A stretch of 35,162 bases of DNA, taken from an uncultured Alphaproteobacteria bacterium (GTDB lineage Bacteria > Pseudomonadota > Alphaproteobacteria > Rhodobacterales > Rhodobacteraceae). Where the stretch lies: the NCBI GenBank assembly GCA_902530595.1, contig CACAAX010000016.1, positions 1-35,162 of the forward strand. The letters are read 5' to 3'. How positions within the stretch are numbered: the first letter of the stretch is position 1; the number at the start of each line of letters is the position of its first letter. Position numbers and translations under genes: made by a program. Of the stretch, positions 18,231-26,598 are shown piece by piece. The notes beneath the pieces were generated by a model. That model was not told the DNA's origin. It ran no database searches and was given only the letters and a program-made list of their open reading frames with translations.

Positions 18231-18797
18231 ATGAATAATTATGTTGTTGTGTTGGGGTCTAATTTATCTAGTGAATTTGGCAATAGTGCTGAAACACTAA
18301 AAAAATGCGTAGATGAAATAAGATCTAACCCAGATATAAAGTCTCTATCAGAGAGCAATTGGTATATTTCTTCGAGCTTTCTGAAAAAGAGAGAACCTAG
18401 ATATGTAAACGTTGGGATAAGGTTTATCACCAAACTTAATCCCATAAGTTTATTGCATTTTACTTCTGGTTTAGAGAATAAATATGGAAGAAAGCGCCAA
18501 GAAAGGTGGGGACCTAGGACCTGTGATATTGACATTTTATTATGCGATCAATTAATTTTACCCAGCAAGTTGTATTTTAACAAATGGCTTAATTTGAATT
18601 TATCAGACCAAATAAAGCTAGTGCCAGATAAATTAATTTTACCTCACCCAAGATTGCAAGAAAGGACATTTTTCTTAAAGCCCTTAATTGACCTACAACC
18701 TGACTGGATACATCCATTTTTAAAGGTGAAAGCAAAGGAAATGCTTGACAGTCTTCCACCCCATGAACTACAGAATATATTAGATTTAAAACTCTAA
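18231..18797 (+). CDS. folK: 2-amino-4-hydroxy-6-hydroxymethyldihydropteridine diphosphokinase (HPPK)
   Basis: Pyrophosphorylates 6-hydroxymethyl-dihydropterin in folate synthesis. 188 residues. The start VVVLGSNL, the YVNVGIRF strand, [21 protein letters not shown] (catalytic and Mg-binding D-x-D) and [18 protein letters not shown] are classical. There is a Cys where most HPPKs have Leu in the RTxDID motif, a conservative oddity. It opens a long plus-strand run that continues to recO at 26598; the first promoter should lie in the 57-base gap to ispH. GAGAG precedes the ATG. Confidence 0.93.
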   Translation: MNNYVVVLGSNLSSEFGNSAETLKKCVDEIRSNPDIKSLSESNWYISSSFLKKREPRYVNVGIRFITKLNPISLLHFTSGLENKYGRKRQERWGPRTCDIDILLCDQLILPSKLYFNKWLNLNLSDQIKLVPDKLILPHPRLQERTFFLKPLIDLQPDWIHPFLKVKAKEMLDSLPPHELQNILDLKL

Positions 18798-18817
18798 GAA
18801 TATAAAAAGGAATTCTT

Positions 18818-19183
18818 ATGGCACGCGTGACTGTAGAAGATTGTATAGATAAGGTTTCAAACAGGTTTGAACTAGTTTTACTTGCTGCACATAGAGCAAG
18901 AATGATTTCTGGAGGGGTTGAACCCAGCCTGGATAGAGATAATGATAAAAACCCAGTTCTCGCACTTAGAGAAATAGCCGTGGAAACTGTTACCTTCGAT
19001 GAGTTAATGGAGTCTACTATTGAGAGTCACCAACGGCAAATAGAGGTTGATGAGCCAGATGATGAAGACTTGTCTTTACTCATTCGGGAAGGTCAAAAGG
19101 GTAAAGAAGATAATGCTGATGATACAGCGAATGAAGATTTGCTCAGAGCTCTTATGGATGCTCAAACAACAGAGGACAAATAA
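18818..19183 (+). CDS. rpoZ: RNA polymerase omega subunit
   Basis: Small subunit that helps assemble RNA polymerase by clamping beta prime. 121 residues; the conserved N-terminal half reads [32 protein letters not shown], and [10 protein letters not shown] is the usual second block. The C-terminal tail (about 70-121) is long and acidic, as in other alphaproteobacteria. AAGGA precedes the ATG. It is followed 24 bases later by the Rsh gene, the widespread rpoZ-rsh pairing; omega forms part of one ppGpp-binding site in enterobacteria. Confidence 0.95.
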   Translation: MARVTVEDCIDKVSNRFELVLLAAHRARMISGGVEPSLDRDNDKNPVLALREIAVETVTFDELMESTIESHQRQIEVDEPDDEDLSLLIREGQKGKEDNADDTANEDLLRALMDAQTTEDK

Positions 19184-19207
19184 AGTATTTATTTACCTTA
19201 ACACTGG

Positions 19208-21349
19208 GTGAACGTCTTGTTATCTGCTGATGATCTTATTTATGCTATAAAGGAATATAATCCAAGCACAAACGTCGATTTAATTGAAAAAGCGTATCAC
19301 TTTGGGTTAAATGCTCACGCAGGGCAAGTGAGAAAGTCAGGTGAGCCCTTCTTTTCACACCCAGTTCAGGTGGCTAAAATACTTTCTGAGCTAAAACTAG
19401 ATGATGCTTCGATTATCACGGCTCTATTGCACGATACTATAGAGGACACAAATAAGTCTTTTAGAGATGTATCTGATTTATTTGGAAGCGAAATTGCTAA
19501 TCTTGTAGATGGAGTGACAAAGCTTTCAAATCTCGAAGTTGCGTCATTGGAGAAAAAGCAAGCCGAAAATTTTAGAAAATTGATTGTTGCAATAAGCAAA
19601 GATCTAAGAGTTCTTTTGGTTAAGCTCGCAGACAGATTGCATAATATGAGGACCATAAGAGCAGTGAGTAATGATAGGCAATTAGTCAAGGCTAATGAGA
19701 CTATGGATATATATGCTCCCTTAGCCGGTAGAATGGGAATTCAGTCAATGAGAGACGAGTTAGAAGATCTAAGCTTTCGAATATTGAATCCAGAAGGAAG
19801 AAATTCAATAATTAGGCGATTCCTTAAGCTTAAAAAAGAAAGTGATAATCTTATTCCAAAAATCATTAGTGATATTGAAAATCAACTAGCTTCAATTGGC
19901 GTCAAAGCAATAGTTTCAGGCCGAGAAAAAAAACCTTATTCCATTTGGCGAAAAATTCAGGATAAGCAACAGGCTTTTTATAAGCTGTCCGACATTTTTG
20001 GATTTAGAATAATTACAATAAATGAAAACGATGCTTATACCGCATTGGGTGCAGTACATAGCCGTTGGTCCGCTGTGCCCGGACGATTTAAAGATTATAT
20101 CAGCCAACCTAAGTCCAATGGTTACCGATCCATCCACACTACTGTTTCAGGCCGAGATGGGAAAAGGGTTGAAGTCCAAATTAGAACTAAAGAGATGAAT
20201 GATGTAGCTGAAACTGGTGTTGCAGCACATTGGTCTTATAGAAACGGTGAGAGATTTGAGAACCCATTTGCCGTTGATCCCTCAGGCTGGTTTAAAAGAA
20301 TATCTGAAGAATTTATTTGGGTGGAAAATTCTGACGATTTTATAGAACAAATGAAATTAGAAATGTTTCAGGATAAGGTATTTTGCTTTACTCCAAAAGG
20401 AGAAGTGGTCAAGTTACCTAGAGGTGCGACGCCTCTAGATTTTGCATATACTATCCATACTTCAATAGGGGATAATTGTGTAGGCTCCGAGGTAGATGGA
20501 ATAAAAGTTCCATTATGGACGAGGTTAAGGAACGGGCAGTCGGTTAAAATAGTTACTGCAAGTGGTCAAAAGCCCAGTGCAAGTTGGGAAGAAATGGTTG
20601 TAACAGGCCGCGCTAAAGCTGCGATAAGAAAAAGTATTAGAGAAGAGAGAAGAGGTGAAAATATCAAACTGGGAAAAGAGATTGCAAGAGTATCTTTAGA
20701 AAGAATAGGAAAAAAACTTACAGATAATGCAATTAAAATTGCTGCTGAAAAATTAGGATTAAAGGATGAGGATAGTGTTTTGGCAGCATTGGGCTCGGTA
20801 CAATTTACAGGTTTTGATTTAGTTAATAGCCTTTACCCAGAATTAATTAATACAAAAAGCGCACCTCTTTCACCTGACCAAGATTCAATTAACTTTATCG
20901 GGTTATCGCCTGATAGTAATGGGAGTCCAGCGCCTTGTTGTCTTCCTATTCCTGGAGATCCAATAGTGGGAATTGCTCAAAAAAAGAGAGGAGTAGTTGT
21001 ACATGCTATTGATTGTGCACTATTAGCTGCCTTTGAGTCTAAACCTAATCTTTGGTTAGAGGTAAGGTGGCCTTTAGGTACAAATAAGCCTGTTCACTCA
21101 ACTAGTATTGAAGTAACCATGGTTAATAGTGTAGGTGTTTTGGGAAGAATTTGTACTTTGATCGGTGAACAGGGTGCAAATATTTCTGACTTAACTTTTG
21201 TAATGCGAAAACCTGATTTTTACAAAACAGTATTCGAACTAACTGTCAGAGACTTAAAGCATTTACACAACATAATCACATCCATACAGGTAGACATGGA
21301 TGTATCCGAGGCGTCTAGATATAGGACGAATAATATTAACGTTAAATAA
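19208..21349 (+). CDS. rsh: Bifunctional (p)ppGpp synthetase/hydrolase (Rsh, SpoT/RelA family)
   Basis: Makes and degrades (p)ppGpp, the stringent-response alarmone. 713 residues from GTG 19208. Order: HD hydrolase domain with H75-D76 in ALLHDTIEDT; synthetase domain with RFKD at 293-296 and PKSNGYRSIHTTV; TGS domain (about 385-450, VFCFTPKGEVVKLPRGATPLDFAY); C-terminal ACT domain (about 640-710). The RFKD form marks the bifunctional/Mg-type enzyme rather than the EFDD of synthetase-only RelA, and the HD residues are intact, so both activities are expected. It is probably the only long RSH in the genome, as in most alphaproteobacteria. Confidence 0.95.
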   Translation: MNVLLSADDLIYAIKEYNPSTNVDLIEKAYHFGLNAHAGQVRKSGEPFFSHPVQVAKILSELKLDDASIITALLHDTIEDTNKSFRDVSDLFGSEIANLVDGVTKLSNLEVASLEKKQAENFRKLIVAISKDLRVLLVKLADRLHNMRTIRAVSNDRQLVKANETMDIYAPLAGRMGIQSMRDELEDLSFRILNPEGRNSIIRRFLKLKKESDNLIPKIISDIENQLASIGVKAIVSGREKKPYSIWRKIQDKQQAFYKLSDIFGFRIITINENDAYTALGAVHSRWSAVPGRFKDYISQPKSNGYRSIHTTVSGRDGKRVEVQIRTKEMNDVAETGVAAHWSYRNGERFENPFAVDPSGWFKRISEEFIWVENSDDFIEQMKLEMFQDKVFCFTPKGEVVKLPRGATPLDFAYTIHTSIGDNCVGSEVDGIKVPLWTRLRNGQSVKIVTASGQKPSASWEEMVVTGRAKAAIRKSIREERRGENIKLGKEIARVSLERIGKKLTDNAIKIAAEKLGLKDEDSVLAALGSVQFTGFDLVNSLYPELINTKSAPLSPDQDSINFIGLSPDSNGSPAPCCLPIPGDPIVGIAQKKRGVVVHAIDCALLAAFESKPNLWLEVRWPLGTNKPVHSTSIEVTMVNSVGVLGRICTLIGEQGANISDLTFVMRKPDFYKTVFELTVRDLKHLHNIITSIQVDMDVSEASRYRTNNINVK

Positions 21350-21369
21350 ATAAAATAAAGAGAGCGGAT

Positions 21370-22008
21370 TTGTTTAAAAGAAGAGAAAGAAGATCGATTT
21401 TTAGGTTTTTTTATGAAGTAATTTTTTCCTTGAAGGGGATTTCAAGAGCAATAGAGTACGTTGGGATAAGATTAAAGAGAATACCTGACACACCCCACAA
21501 AATATCTTTGGGTATGAGTTGTGGAATATTCGCATCGTTTACACCGCTTTTTGGGCTCCATTTTATTATTGCAGGATTATTAAGTTATTTACTGAGAGCA
21601 AACGTATTAGCATCCTTAATTGGAACTTTCGTTGGAAATCCAATAACTTTCCCAATAATCACGGTATTTAATCTAAAGCTTGGAGAGTGGATCATAGGCA
21701 ATAGTGAATATTCGAGTGGTGATGGTGGGAAGATTTTTGAAGGCTTTTTAGACTTTATTTTTTTGATATACAAAAGCTTTTTCACGGAGGGATCAATAGG
21801 GGAAAATAATGTGCCAAGAGTGAATGAATTCTTAAATGGGGTATTTATACCATATTCATTAGGTGGATTAATTTTAGGAATTTTTATTGCAGTTGTATCT
21901 TATTTCTTGCTAAGACCTCTTGTTGCAACATATCAAAAAAAGAGGAGCGCTCTCAAGGCAAAAAAGTTTAAGAAAAGACTGATGAGGAAAAGATATGGGA
22001 TCAGATGA
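21370..22008 (+). CDS. DUF2062 family membrane protein
   Basis: A 212-residue membrane protein of unknown function. It starts at TTG 21370 with MFKRRERR, the usual opening of this family, and has the DUF2062 core: RIPDTPHKISLGMSCGIFASFTPLFGLHF, then LLRANVLASLIGTFVGNPITFPII. Hydrophobic segments occur at about 48-75, 80-107 and 165-185. The C-terminus is basic. In alphaproteobacteria it commonly lies between the rsh and pdxJ genes; the spacing to rsh is 20 bases and its 3' end overlaps pdxJ by 14 bases. It may be a transporter or envelope protein, but nothing proves it. Confidence 0.85.
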   Translation: MFKRRERRSIFRFFYEVIFSLKGISRAIEYVGIRLKRIPDTPHKISLGMSCGIFASFTPLFGLHFIIAGLLSYLLRANVLASLIGTFVGNPITFPIITVFNLKLGEWIIGNSEYSSGDGGKIFEGFLDFIFLIYKSFFTEGSIGENNVPRVNEFLNGVFIPYSLGGLILGIFIAVVSYFLLRPLVATYQKKRSALKAKKFKKRLMRKRYGIR

Positions 22009-22747
22009 AATTCGACTAGGTGTAAATATTGACCATGTTGCTACGGTAAGGAATGCTAGGGGTACAAGTTACCCTGACCCACTTATGGCAGCAAAAATTG
22101 TAAAAGAAGCTGGAGGAGATGGGATTACAGCACATTTGAGAGAAGATAGAAGGCATATAGTTGATCAAGACATCAGTCGTCTTAAACAACAAAATATTCT
22201 GCCCCTGAACCTTGAAATGGCTGTTACTGACGAGATGCAAAAAATTGCTTTGGATGTTTTACCAAATGCTGTTTGTCTGGTTCCTGAAAAAAGAGAAGAA
22301 CGAACAACTGAGGGTGGTTTGGATGTCTGTAAGAAAATTACCAGCTTGAGGTCCTTCATAGAGCCTATAAAACAAAAAGATATCAGAGTATCTTTATTTA
22401 TCGAACCAAGTAAGCAACAAATTGATGCAGCAAAAAGTGTTGGTGCCGACATTATTGAACTTCACACTGGGTACTTTTGTGACTTATATGAAAAGAATGA
22501 TAAAAACTATATTGAAGTTATCAAAACAATAGAAAAAGCAGCAAAATATGCCTTTAAATTAGGGTTGGAAGTTCACGCAGGTCACGGACTGACAACTGGG
22601 TCCGTTGGCTATATTGGTAAAATTCGTGAAATAAAAGAACTGAATATAGGGCATGCAATAATTAGTGATAGTATTTTTATGGGACTTAGGGGAGCGATTG
22701 AGATAATGAAACAAAAAATAAAAGAATCTAGATTATATAGGACTTAA
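21995..22747 (+). CDS. pdxJ: Pyridoxine 5'-phosphate synthase
   Basis: Condenses 3-amino-2-oxopropyl phosphate (from PdxA) with deoxyxylulose 5-phosphate to give pyridoxine phosphate. TIM barrel of 250 residues. RLGVNIDHVATVRNARGTSYPDPL, GITAHLREDRRHI, NLEMAVTDEM, CLVPEKREERTTEGGLDV, VSLFIEPS, ELHTGYF, EVHAGHGLT and NIGHAIISDSIFMGL are all standard active-site blocks. The ATG lies inside the DUF2062 end. acpS follows after 2 bases. It supplies PLP for enzymes such as LysA and PatB in this window. Confidence 0.97.
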   Translation: MGSDEIRLGVNIDHVATVRNARGTSYPDPLMAAKIVKEAGGDGITAHLREDRRHIVDQDISRLKQQNILPLNLEMAVTDEMQKIALDVLPNAVCLVPEKREERTTEGGLDVCKKITSLRSFIEPIKQKDIRVSLFIEPSKQQIDAAKSVGADIIELHTGYFCDLYEKNDKNYIEVIKTIEKAAKYAFKLGLEVHAGHGLTTGSVGYIGKIREIKELNIGHAIISDSIFMGLRGAIEIMKQKIKESRLYRT

Positions 22748-22749
22748 AA

Positions 22750-23145
22750 GTGATTTTAGGTATTGGTACCGATCTTGTAAATATTGAAAGGGTTAGAAAA
22801 GTACTCGATCGCTTTGGAGATCGCTTTGAGAAACGAGTTTTTTCTGATCTTGAAATCCAAAGGTCTAGAAGAAAATATGATCCTTCATCTTCCTATGCAA
22901 AAAGATGGGCAGCTAAAGAAGCCTGTTCTAAGGCCCTTGGGATAGGCTTGAGAATGGGTATATCATGGAAAGAGATGCATATAGTAAATCTTAGATCTGG
23001 GAAGCCAGAACTCCTAATAGAAGGGAAAGCGAAAGAGTTGCTTAAACATATGACTCCAGAGGGTTATAGCTCAAAAATAAATGTTAGTTTGACGGATGAT
23101 TACCCATGGGCAAAGGCCATCGTGATTATTGAAGGAATTTCTTAG
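22750..23145 (+). CDS. acpS: Holo-[acyl-carrier-protein] synthase
   Basis: Attaches 4'-phosphopantetheine from CoA to apo-ACP. 131 residues from GTG 22750. It has GIGTDLVNIERV with the Mg-binding Asp, VFSDLEI, and RWAAKEACSKALGIG, with the catalytic Glu of WAAKEA. It is close behind pdxJ (2-base gap) in the classic pdxJ-acpS-lepB-rnc-era series. lepB follows after 50 bases. Confidence 0.95.
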   Translation: MILGIGTDLVNIERVRKVLDRFGDRFEKRVFSDLEIQRSRRKYDPSSSYAKRWAAKEACSKALGIGLRMGISWKEMHIVNLRSGKPELLIEGKAKELLKHMTPEGYSSKINVSLTDDYPWAKAIVIIEGIS

Positions 23146-23195
23146 AATAATATCTGTAGAATTGCGCCAAGTAACTAAATTGGATATAAAAAGTT

Positions 23196-23990
23196 ATGAA
23201 GAAAAAAAATGTAAGAAATAAAAAAGGTCCAATTTATGAACTAATAAGTACTTTGGTAATTGCACTAGTTCTAGCTGGTGTAATTCGAACAATATTTTTT
23301 CAGCCATTTTGGATTCCGACTGGCTCGATGAAGCCTAATCTACTTGTTGGTGATTTTTTATTCGTTAATAAGTTTTCTTACGGGTTTTCGCGTTATTCCT
23401 GTCCATTTTCAATCTGTCCAATAAGTGATAGAATTTTTTTTTCCGAACCAAAAAGGGGGGATGTTGTCGTGTTTAGGCACCCCAAAAGTGGAAAGGACTA
23501 CATAAAAAGAGTTATTGGTCTCCCGGGAGATAAAGTTAGGTTTATAAAAGGCAAATTGTTCATAAATGAGTCTATGTTAATTAGAGAGGAATTGTCTGAT
23601 TTTGTGGAAAAAAAGATAGAGCAAGGGTCAATGAAGACAGTTCCACAATGTGTGAATGAACCCGTTCCCTTTGGAAATGAGAATTGCATTAAGCATCAAA
23701 GCCTAGAGAAGCTGGATAATGGTAAGAGCTATAGAATCCTAGACTTAGGACAAAACATCGGAGATGATACCCAGGATTTTATAATTGGAGATGATGAATA
23801 CTTTTTTCTTGGAGATAATAGAGATAACTCCTTGGATAGTAGGTTTGACAGACAATTTGGTGGAGTAGGCTTGGTTTCTAAAGAATATCTCATTGGTAAA
23901 GCATCTCTGATCTTATTCTCTTCTAGAGGTAGCTCTATATTTTACTTTTGGACTTGGAGAAAAGATCGCTTCTTTAAGGTCATTAGGTGA
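23196..23990 (+). CDS. lepB: Signal peptidase I
   Basis: Inner-membrane serine protease that removes signal peptides from exported proteins. 264 residues; one N-terminal helix (about 15-35), then the periplasmic domain. Catalytic Ser44 is in PTGSMKPNLLVGDFLFVNKF and the general base K104 in DYIKRVIGLPGD. GDNRDNSLDSR is box E. There is a Cys-rich insertion (CPFSICPIS, about 69-75) of the kind seen in alphaproteobacterial LepB. The TGA overlaps the GTG of rnc (GTGA), suggesting coupled translation. Confidence 0.96.
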   Translation: MKKKNVRNKKGPIYELISTLVIALVLAGVIRTIFFQPFWIPTGSMKPNLLVGDFLFVNKFSYGFSRYSCPFSICPISDRIFFSEPKRGDVVVFRHPKSGKDYIKRVIGLPGDKVRFIKGKLFINESMLIREELSDFVEKKIEQGSMKTVPQCVNEPVPFGNENCIKHQSLEKLDNGKSYRILDLGQNIGDDTQDFIIGDDEYFFLGDNRDNSLDSRFDRQFGGVGLVSKEYLIGKASLILFSSRGSSIFYFWTWRKDRFFKVIR

Positions 23991-24676
23991 AAATCAATCA
24001 TCATCAAAAAGAAATTTGTAGGCTATTAAACTATCAGTTTAAGAGTAATAGACTTTTAGAGGAAGCACTCACCCACTCCTCCGCTAGAAAATCTAGCAAA
24101 GCTAACAACGAAAGGTTGGAGTTCTTAGGCGATAGGGTTCTTGGTTTAATTATTGCAGAAGAGTTACTGAGACTAAACCCTAATTCCACGGAAGGCCAAA
24201 TTGCAACTTACTACAACTATCTCGTTAAGAAAGAAACGTGTGCTCTAATTGCAAAAGAAATTGGACTGGAAAATTTATTGACTTTAGGTAAATCCGTAAA
24301 GCGCACTAGCAATCGTCAAAAAGATAAGATATTGGGAAATGCTGTGGAAGCCTTGATAGCTGCTATTTTCTTAGATGCAGGTTTTAAGACTTCCAAAGAG
24401 ATTGTTCTCAAGGTTTGGAGAAAGCAGATAGATATTGTTAGAGACATAGAGGCACATGCGAAAACTGCATTACAGGAATTATTACAATCTCAGGGGCAAG
24501 AACCACCAATATATAGACAAATATCTAGAACTGGACCAGATCATGACCCAGATTTTTGTGTTGAAGTCTTATTGAAGTCAGGCTTAAAGGCCGTTGGTAA
24601 TGGCTCGACCAAAAGAATGGCAGAAACAAAAGCAGCTGAACTAATTTTAAAAAAGATTAGTAATATAAATGAGTGA
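23987..24676 (+). CDS. rnc: Ribonuclease III
   Basis: Cuts double-stranded RNA in rRNA and mRNA processing. 229 residues from GTG 23987. RNase III signature NERLEFLGDRVLGL at 41-54 (E43, E45 and D49 in the catalytic area), with GNAVEALIAAIFLDAG as the second acidic cluster. The C-terminal dsRNA-binding domain spans about 155-225 (KTALQELLQSQGQEPPIY...GNGSTKRMAETKAAELILKK). It overlaps lepB by 4 bases and era by 8. Confidence 0.96.
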   Translation: MKINHHQKEICRLLNYQFKSNRLLEEALTHSSARKSSKANNERLEFLGDRVLGLIIAEELLRLNPNSTEGQIATYYNYLVKKETCALIAKEIGLENLLTLGKSVKRTSNRQKDKILGNAVEALIAAIFLDAGFKTSKEIVLKVWRKQIDIVRDIEAHAKTALQELLQSQGQEPPIYRQISRTGPDHDPDFCVEVLLKSGLKAVGNGSTKRMAETKAAELILKKISNINE

Positions 24677-25526
24677 CTCTCAAAGAAAGCTACTGAAAGC
24701 ATTAATTGTTGGAAAACCTAATGTTGGAAAAAGTACTTTATTAAACTCTCTAGTTGGAGAAAAAGTCTCTATTGTGTCACGCAAAGCGCAGACTACCCAG
24801 AGGAACACCACTGGCGTTATCACAAAAGATAATAGCCAACTAATATTTTTTGATACTCCTGGACTAAATAAAATAGAAAAAAATATTCGAATTTCCGAAA
24901 CTTTCAAAACGGTAGCGGAAAATGTAGATGTCCTTATTTACATGGTTGATAACACAAAAAAAAGCCAATATATCGACGATCAGTTTAGAAACTGGCTGAA
25001 TAACAATGAGAATAAATTTATAAAAAAAATTCTAATAATCAATAAGATTGACTGCATTGAGAAGGTAAATCTTTTTGAGATTACTAAGAAAATAAATGGT
25101 GTTATTAATTTTGATGAAACGTTCTTTATTTCTCTAAGTAAAAAGTCGGGAATGGAAAGATTTTTGAACTGGATAGAAAAACAGGCATATTCTAACGATT
25201 GGGTGTTTCAGCAGACCTATAAAAGTAATATAAGTAAAAAAAATTTTCTATCAGAACTAACAAGAGAGAAGGTCTTTGAATATATTCATGAAGAAATACC
25301 ATATAATTTGGAAATAAATACCGATTATATTGAACCTAGCGGCAATAAATCACTGAAAGTATACCAAACTGTTTGGCTTAATAAAAAGAGCCATAAGCCA
25401 ATAATCTTAGGGAAAGAAGGAAAGTCAATAAAAATGATATCTGTGCAAGCAAGACTAGATATGCAGAAATTTTTGAAAAGTAAAGTACACCTTTTTATTC
25501 GAGTGAAGATGAAAAAATCGGGTTGA
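24669..25526 (+). CDS. era: GTPase Era
   Basis: Essential GTPase that binds the 3' end of 16S rRNA and aids 30S maturation. 285 residues. G1 GKPNVGKST (15-23), G2 TTQRNTT, G3 DTPG, G4 NKID and the C-terminal KH domain (GKEGKSIKMISVQARLDMQKFL near 250-272) are intact. The ATG lies in the rnc stop region. It directly follows rnc, the near-universal rnc-era pair. Confidence 0.96.
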   Translation: MSDSQRKLLKALIVGKPNVGKSTLLNSLVGEKVSIVSRKAQTTQRNTTGVITKDNSQLIFFDTPGLNKIEKNIRISETFKTVAENVDVLIYMVDNTKKSQYIDDQFRNWLNNNENKFIKKILIINKIDCIEKVNLFEITKKINGVINFDETFFISLSKKSGMERFLNWIEKQAYSNDWVFQQTYKSNISKKNFLSELTREKVFEYIHEEIPYNLEINTDYIEPSGNKSLKVYQTVWLNKKSHKPIILGKEGKSIKMISVQARLDMQKFLKSKVHLFIRVKMKKSG

Positions 25527-25533
25527 GGGTTAA

Positions 25534-25860
25534 ATGAATTTAAAAGCTAAGATGATTGTGGACACAATTCGATGGAGTCTGGAACGAAAGGGAATTCCGG
25601 TCTATATTGAGCATAAAGGTGACAGTGACGCTGGTGCAATTTTTATAAAACACGACAAAGGTGAGGGCTCCTATGATGTCTATCATAGGGTTAATGACTA
25701 TAATGAGGGAAAAAAAATTAAATTTCTTAGTACTTTTACAGAATCAAGTATAAAAGAGTTTTTCAAGATACAAACCGATACAGACTCTGACCTATGGCTT
25801 ATTGAGGTGGTATCAAAAGATTTTGACTTACATGACCTCTTTTTGAAGCAAGGATTGTAA
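25534..25860 (+). CDS. DUF1491 family protein
   Basis: Small soluble protein, 108 residues, function unknown. It fits the DUF1491 family as I recall it: KAKMIVDTIRWSLERKGIPVYIEHKGDSDAGAIFIK near the start, a middle strand YDVYHRV, and SDLWLIEVVSKDFDL near the end. There are no membrane segments or cysteines. It is placed between era and recO, where this family is normally found in alphaproteobacteria, with 7 bases after era and 3 before recO. Co-transcription with RNA-processing and repair genes is certain from spacing, but a role is not. Confidence 0.78.
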   Translation: MNLKAKMIVDTIRWSLERKGIPVYIEHKGDSDAGAIFIKHDKGEGSYDVYHRVNDYNEGKKIKFLSTFTESSIKEFFKIQTDTDSDLWLIEVVSKDFDLHDLFLKQGL

Positions 25861-25863
25861 AAA

Positions 25864-26598
25864 ATGCGATGGCAGGGGGAAGGACTTCTTTTAGACGTAA
25901 GGAGGTATGGTGAGACTTCGGCTCTAATAAATGTATTTGTGGTGTCTTTGGGTCGAAGGGTGGGTTTAGTAAGAGGAGCGTTCAACAAAAAGAATAAATC
26001 TGTTATCCAGCCTGGAAACCAACTATTTTTAACTTGGAACTCAAGAATTGAAGAAGGCCTAGGTACTTTTAATGTCGAATTGATAAAATCAAGATACCAT
26101 ACAATTAGTAAAGACCGAATTGGATTGGAACTTTTTAATTTGATTTGTGTTCTTTGCTCCACATTTTTACCAGAAAGAGTTGATTTCGATGATCTATATC
26201 ATGAAACAATTATGTGTATTGAAGGAGAACACAGTATCAAAGAAAAGTTAAGAAGGTATGTAGAATGGGAGTTGCAATTATTAACAAGTCTTGGCTTTGG
26301 ACTTGATTTAGCTAGGTGTGTAGTAAGTGGTTCAAAAAGAGACTTAAAGTTCGTATCCCCAAAGAGTGGTTGTGCTGTTTCAAGTGAATCAAGTGTTGGA
26401 TGGGAAAAAAAGTTGCTTGTACTCCCAGAGTTTTTAGGAAACCGGAAGTCGGTAAATATTTCATCTATAGCTGATTTGGAAAATGGTTTTAAACTAACAG
26501 AATATTTCATAAAAAAGAATCTAAACCCTGTAAAGGGGTTCCAAACAGACCATTTTTTCAGATTAAGAAATAGGGTGTTGTCGCTCAATATGCTTTAA
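25864..26598 (+). CDS. recO: DNA repair protein RecO
   Basis: Recombination mediator that loads RecA on SSB-coated gaps with RecR. 244 residues. It opens with MRWQGEGLLLDVRRYGETSALINVF, the OB-fold start of alphaproteobacterial RecO, then GLVRGAFNKKNKSVIQPGNQL. The C-terminal part has GFGLDLARCVVSG and KSGCAVS; the four-cysteine zinc site of other RecOs is only partly kept, as in related alphaproteobacteria. It ends the long operon and overlaps mcd convergently by 4 bases. Confidence 0.94.
   Translation: MRWQGEGLLLDVRRYGETSALINVFVVSLGRRVGLVRGAFNKKNKSVIQPGNQLFLTWNSRIEEGLGTFNVELIKSRYHTISKDRIGLELFNLICVLCSTFLPERVDFDDLYHETIMCIEGEHSIKEKLRRYVEWELQLLTSLGFGLDLARCVVSGSKRDLKFVSPKSGCAVSSESSVGWEKKLLVLPEFLGNRKSVNISSIADLENGFKLTEYFIKKNLNPVKGFQTDHFFRLRNRVLSLNML

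Noticed and set aside
25698-26162. 154-codon minus-strand frame opposite recO and DUF1491
   Set aside because: Antisense shadow of two recognised genes with tight spacing.
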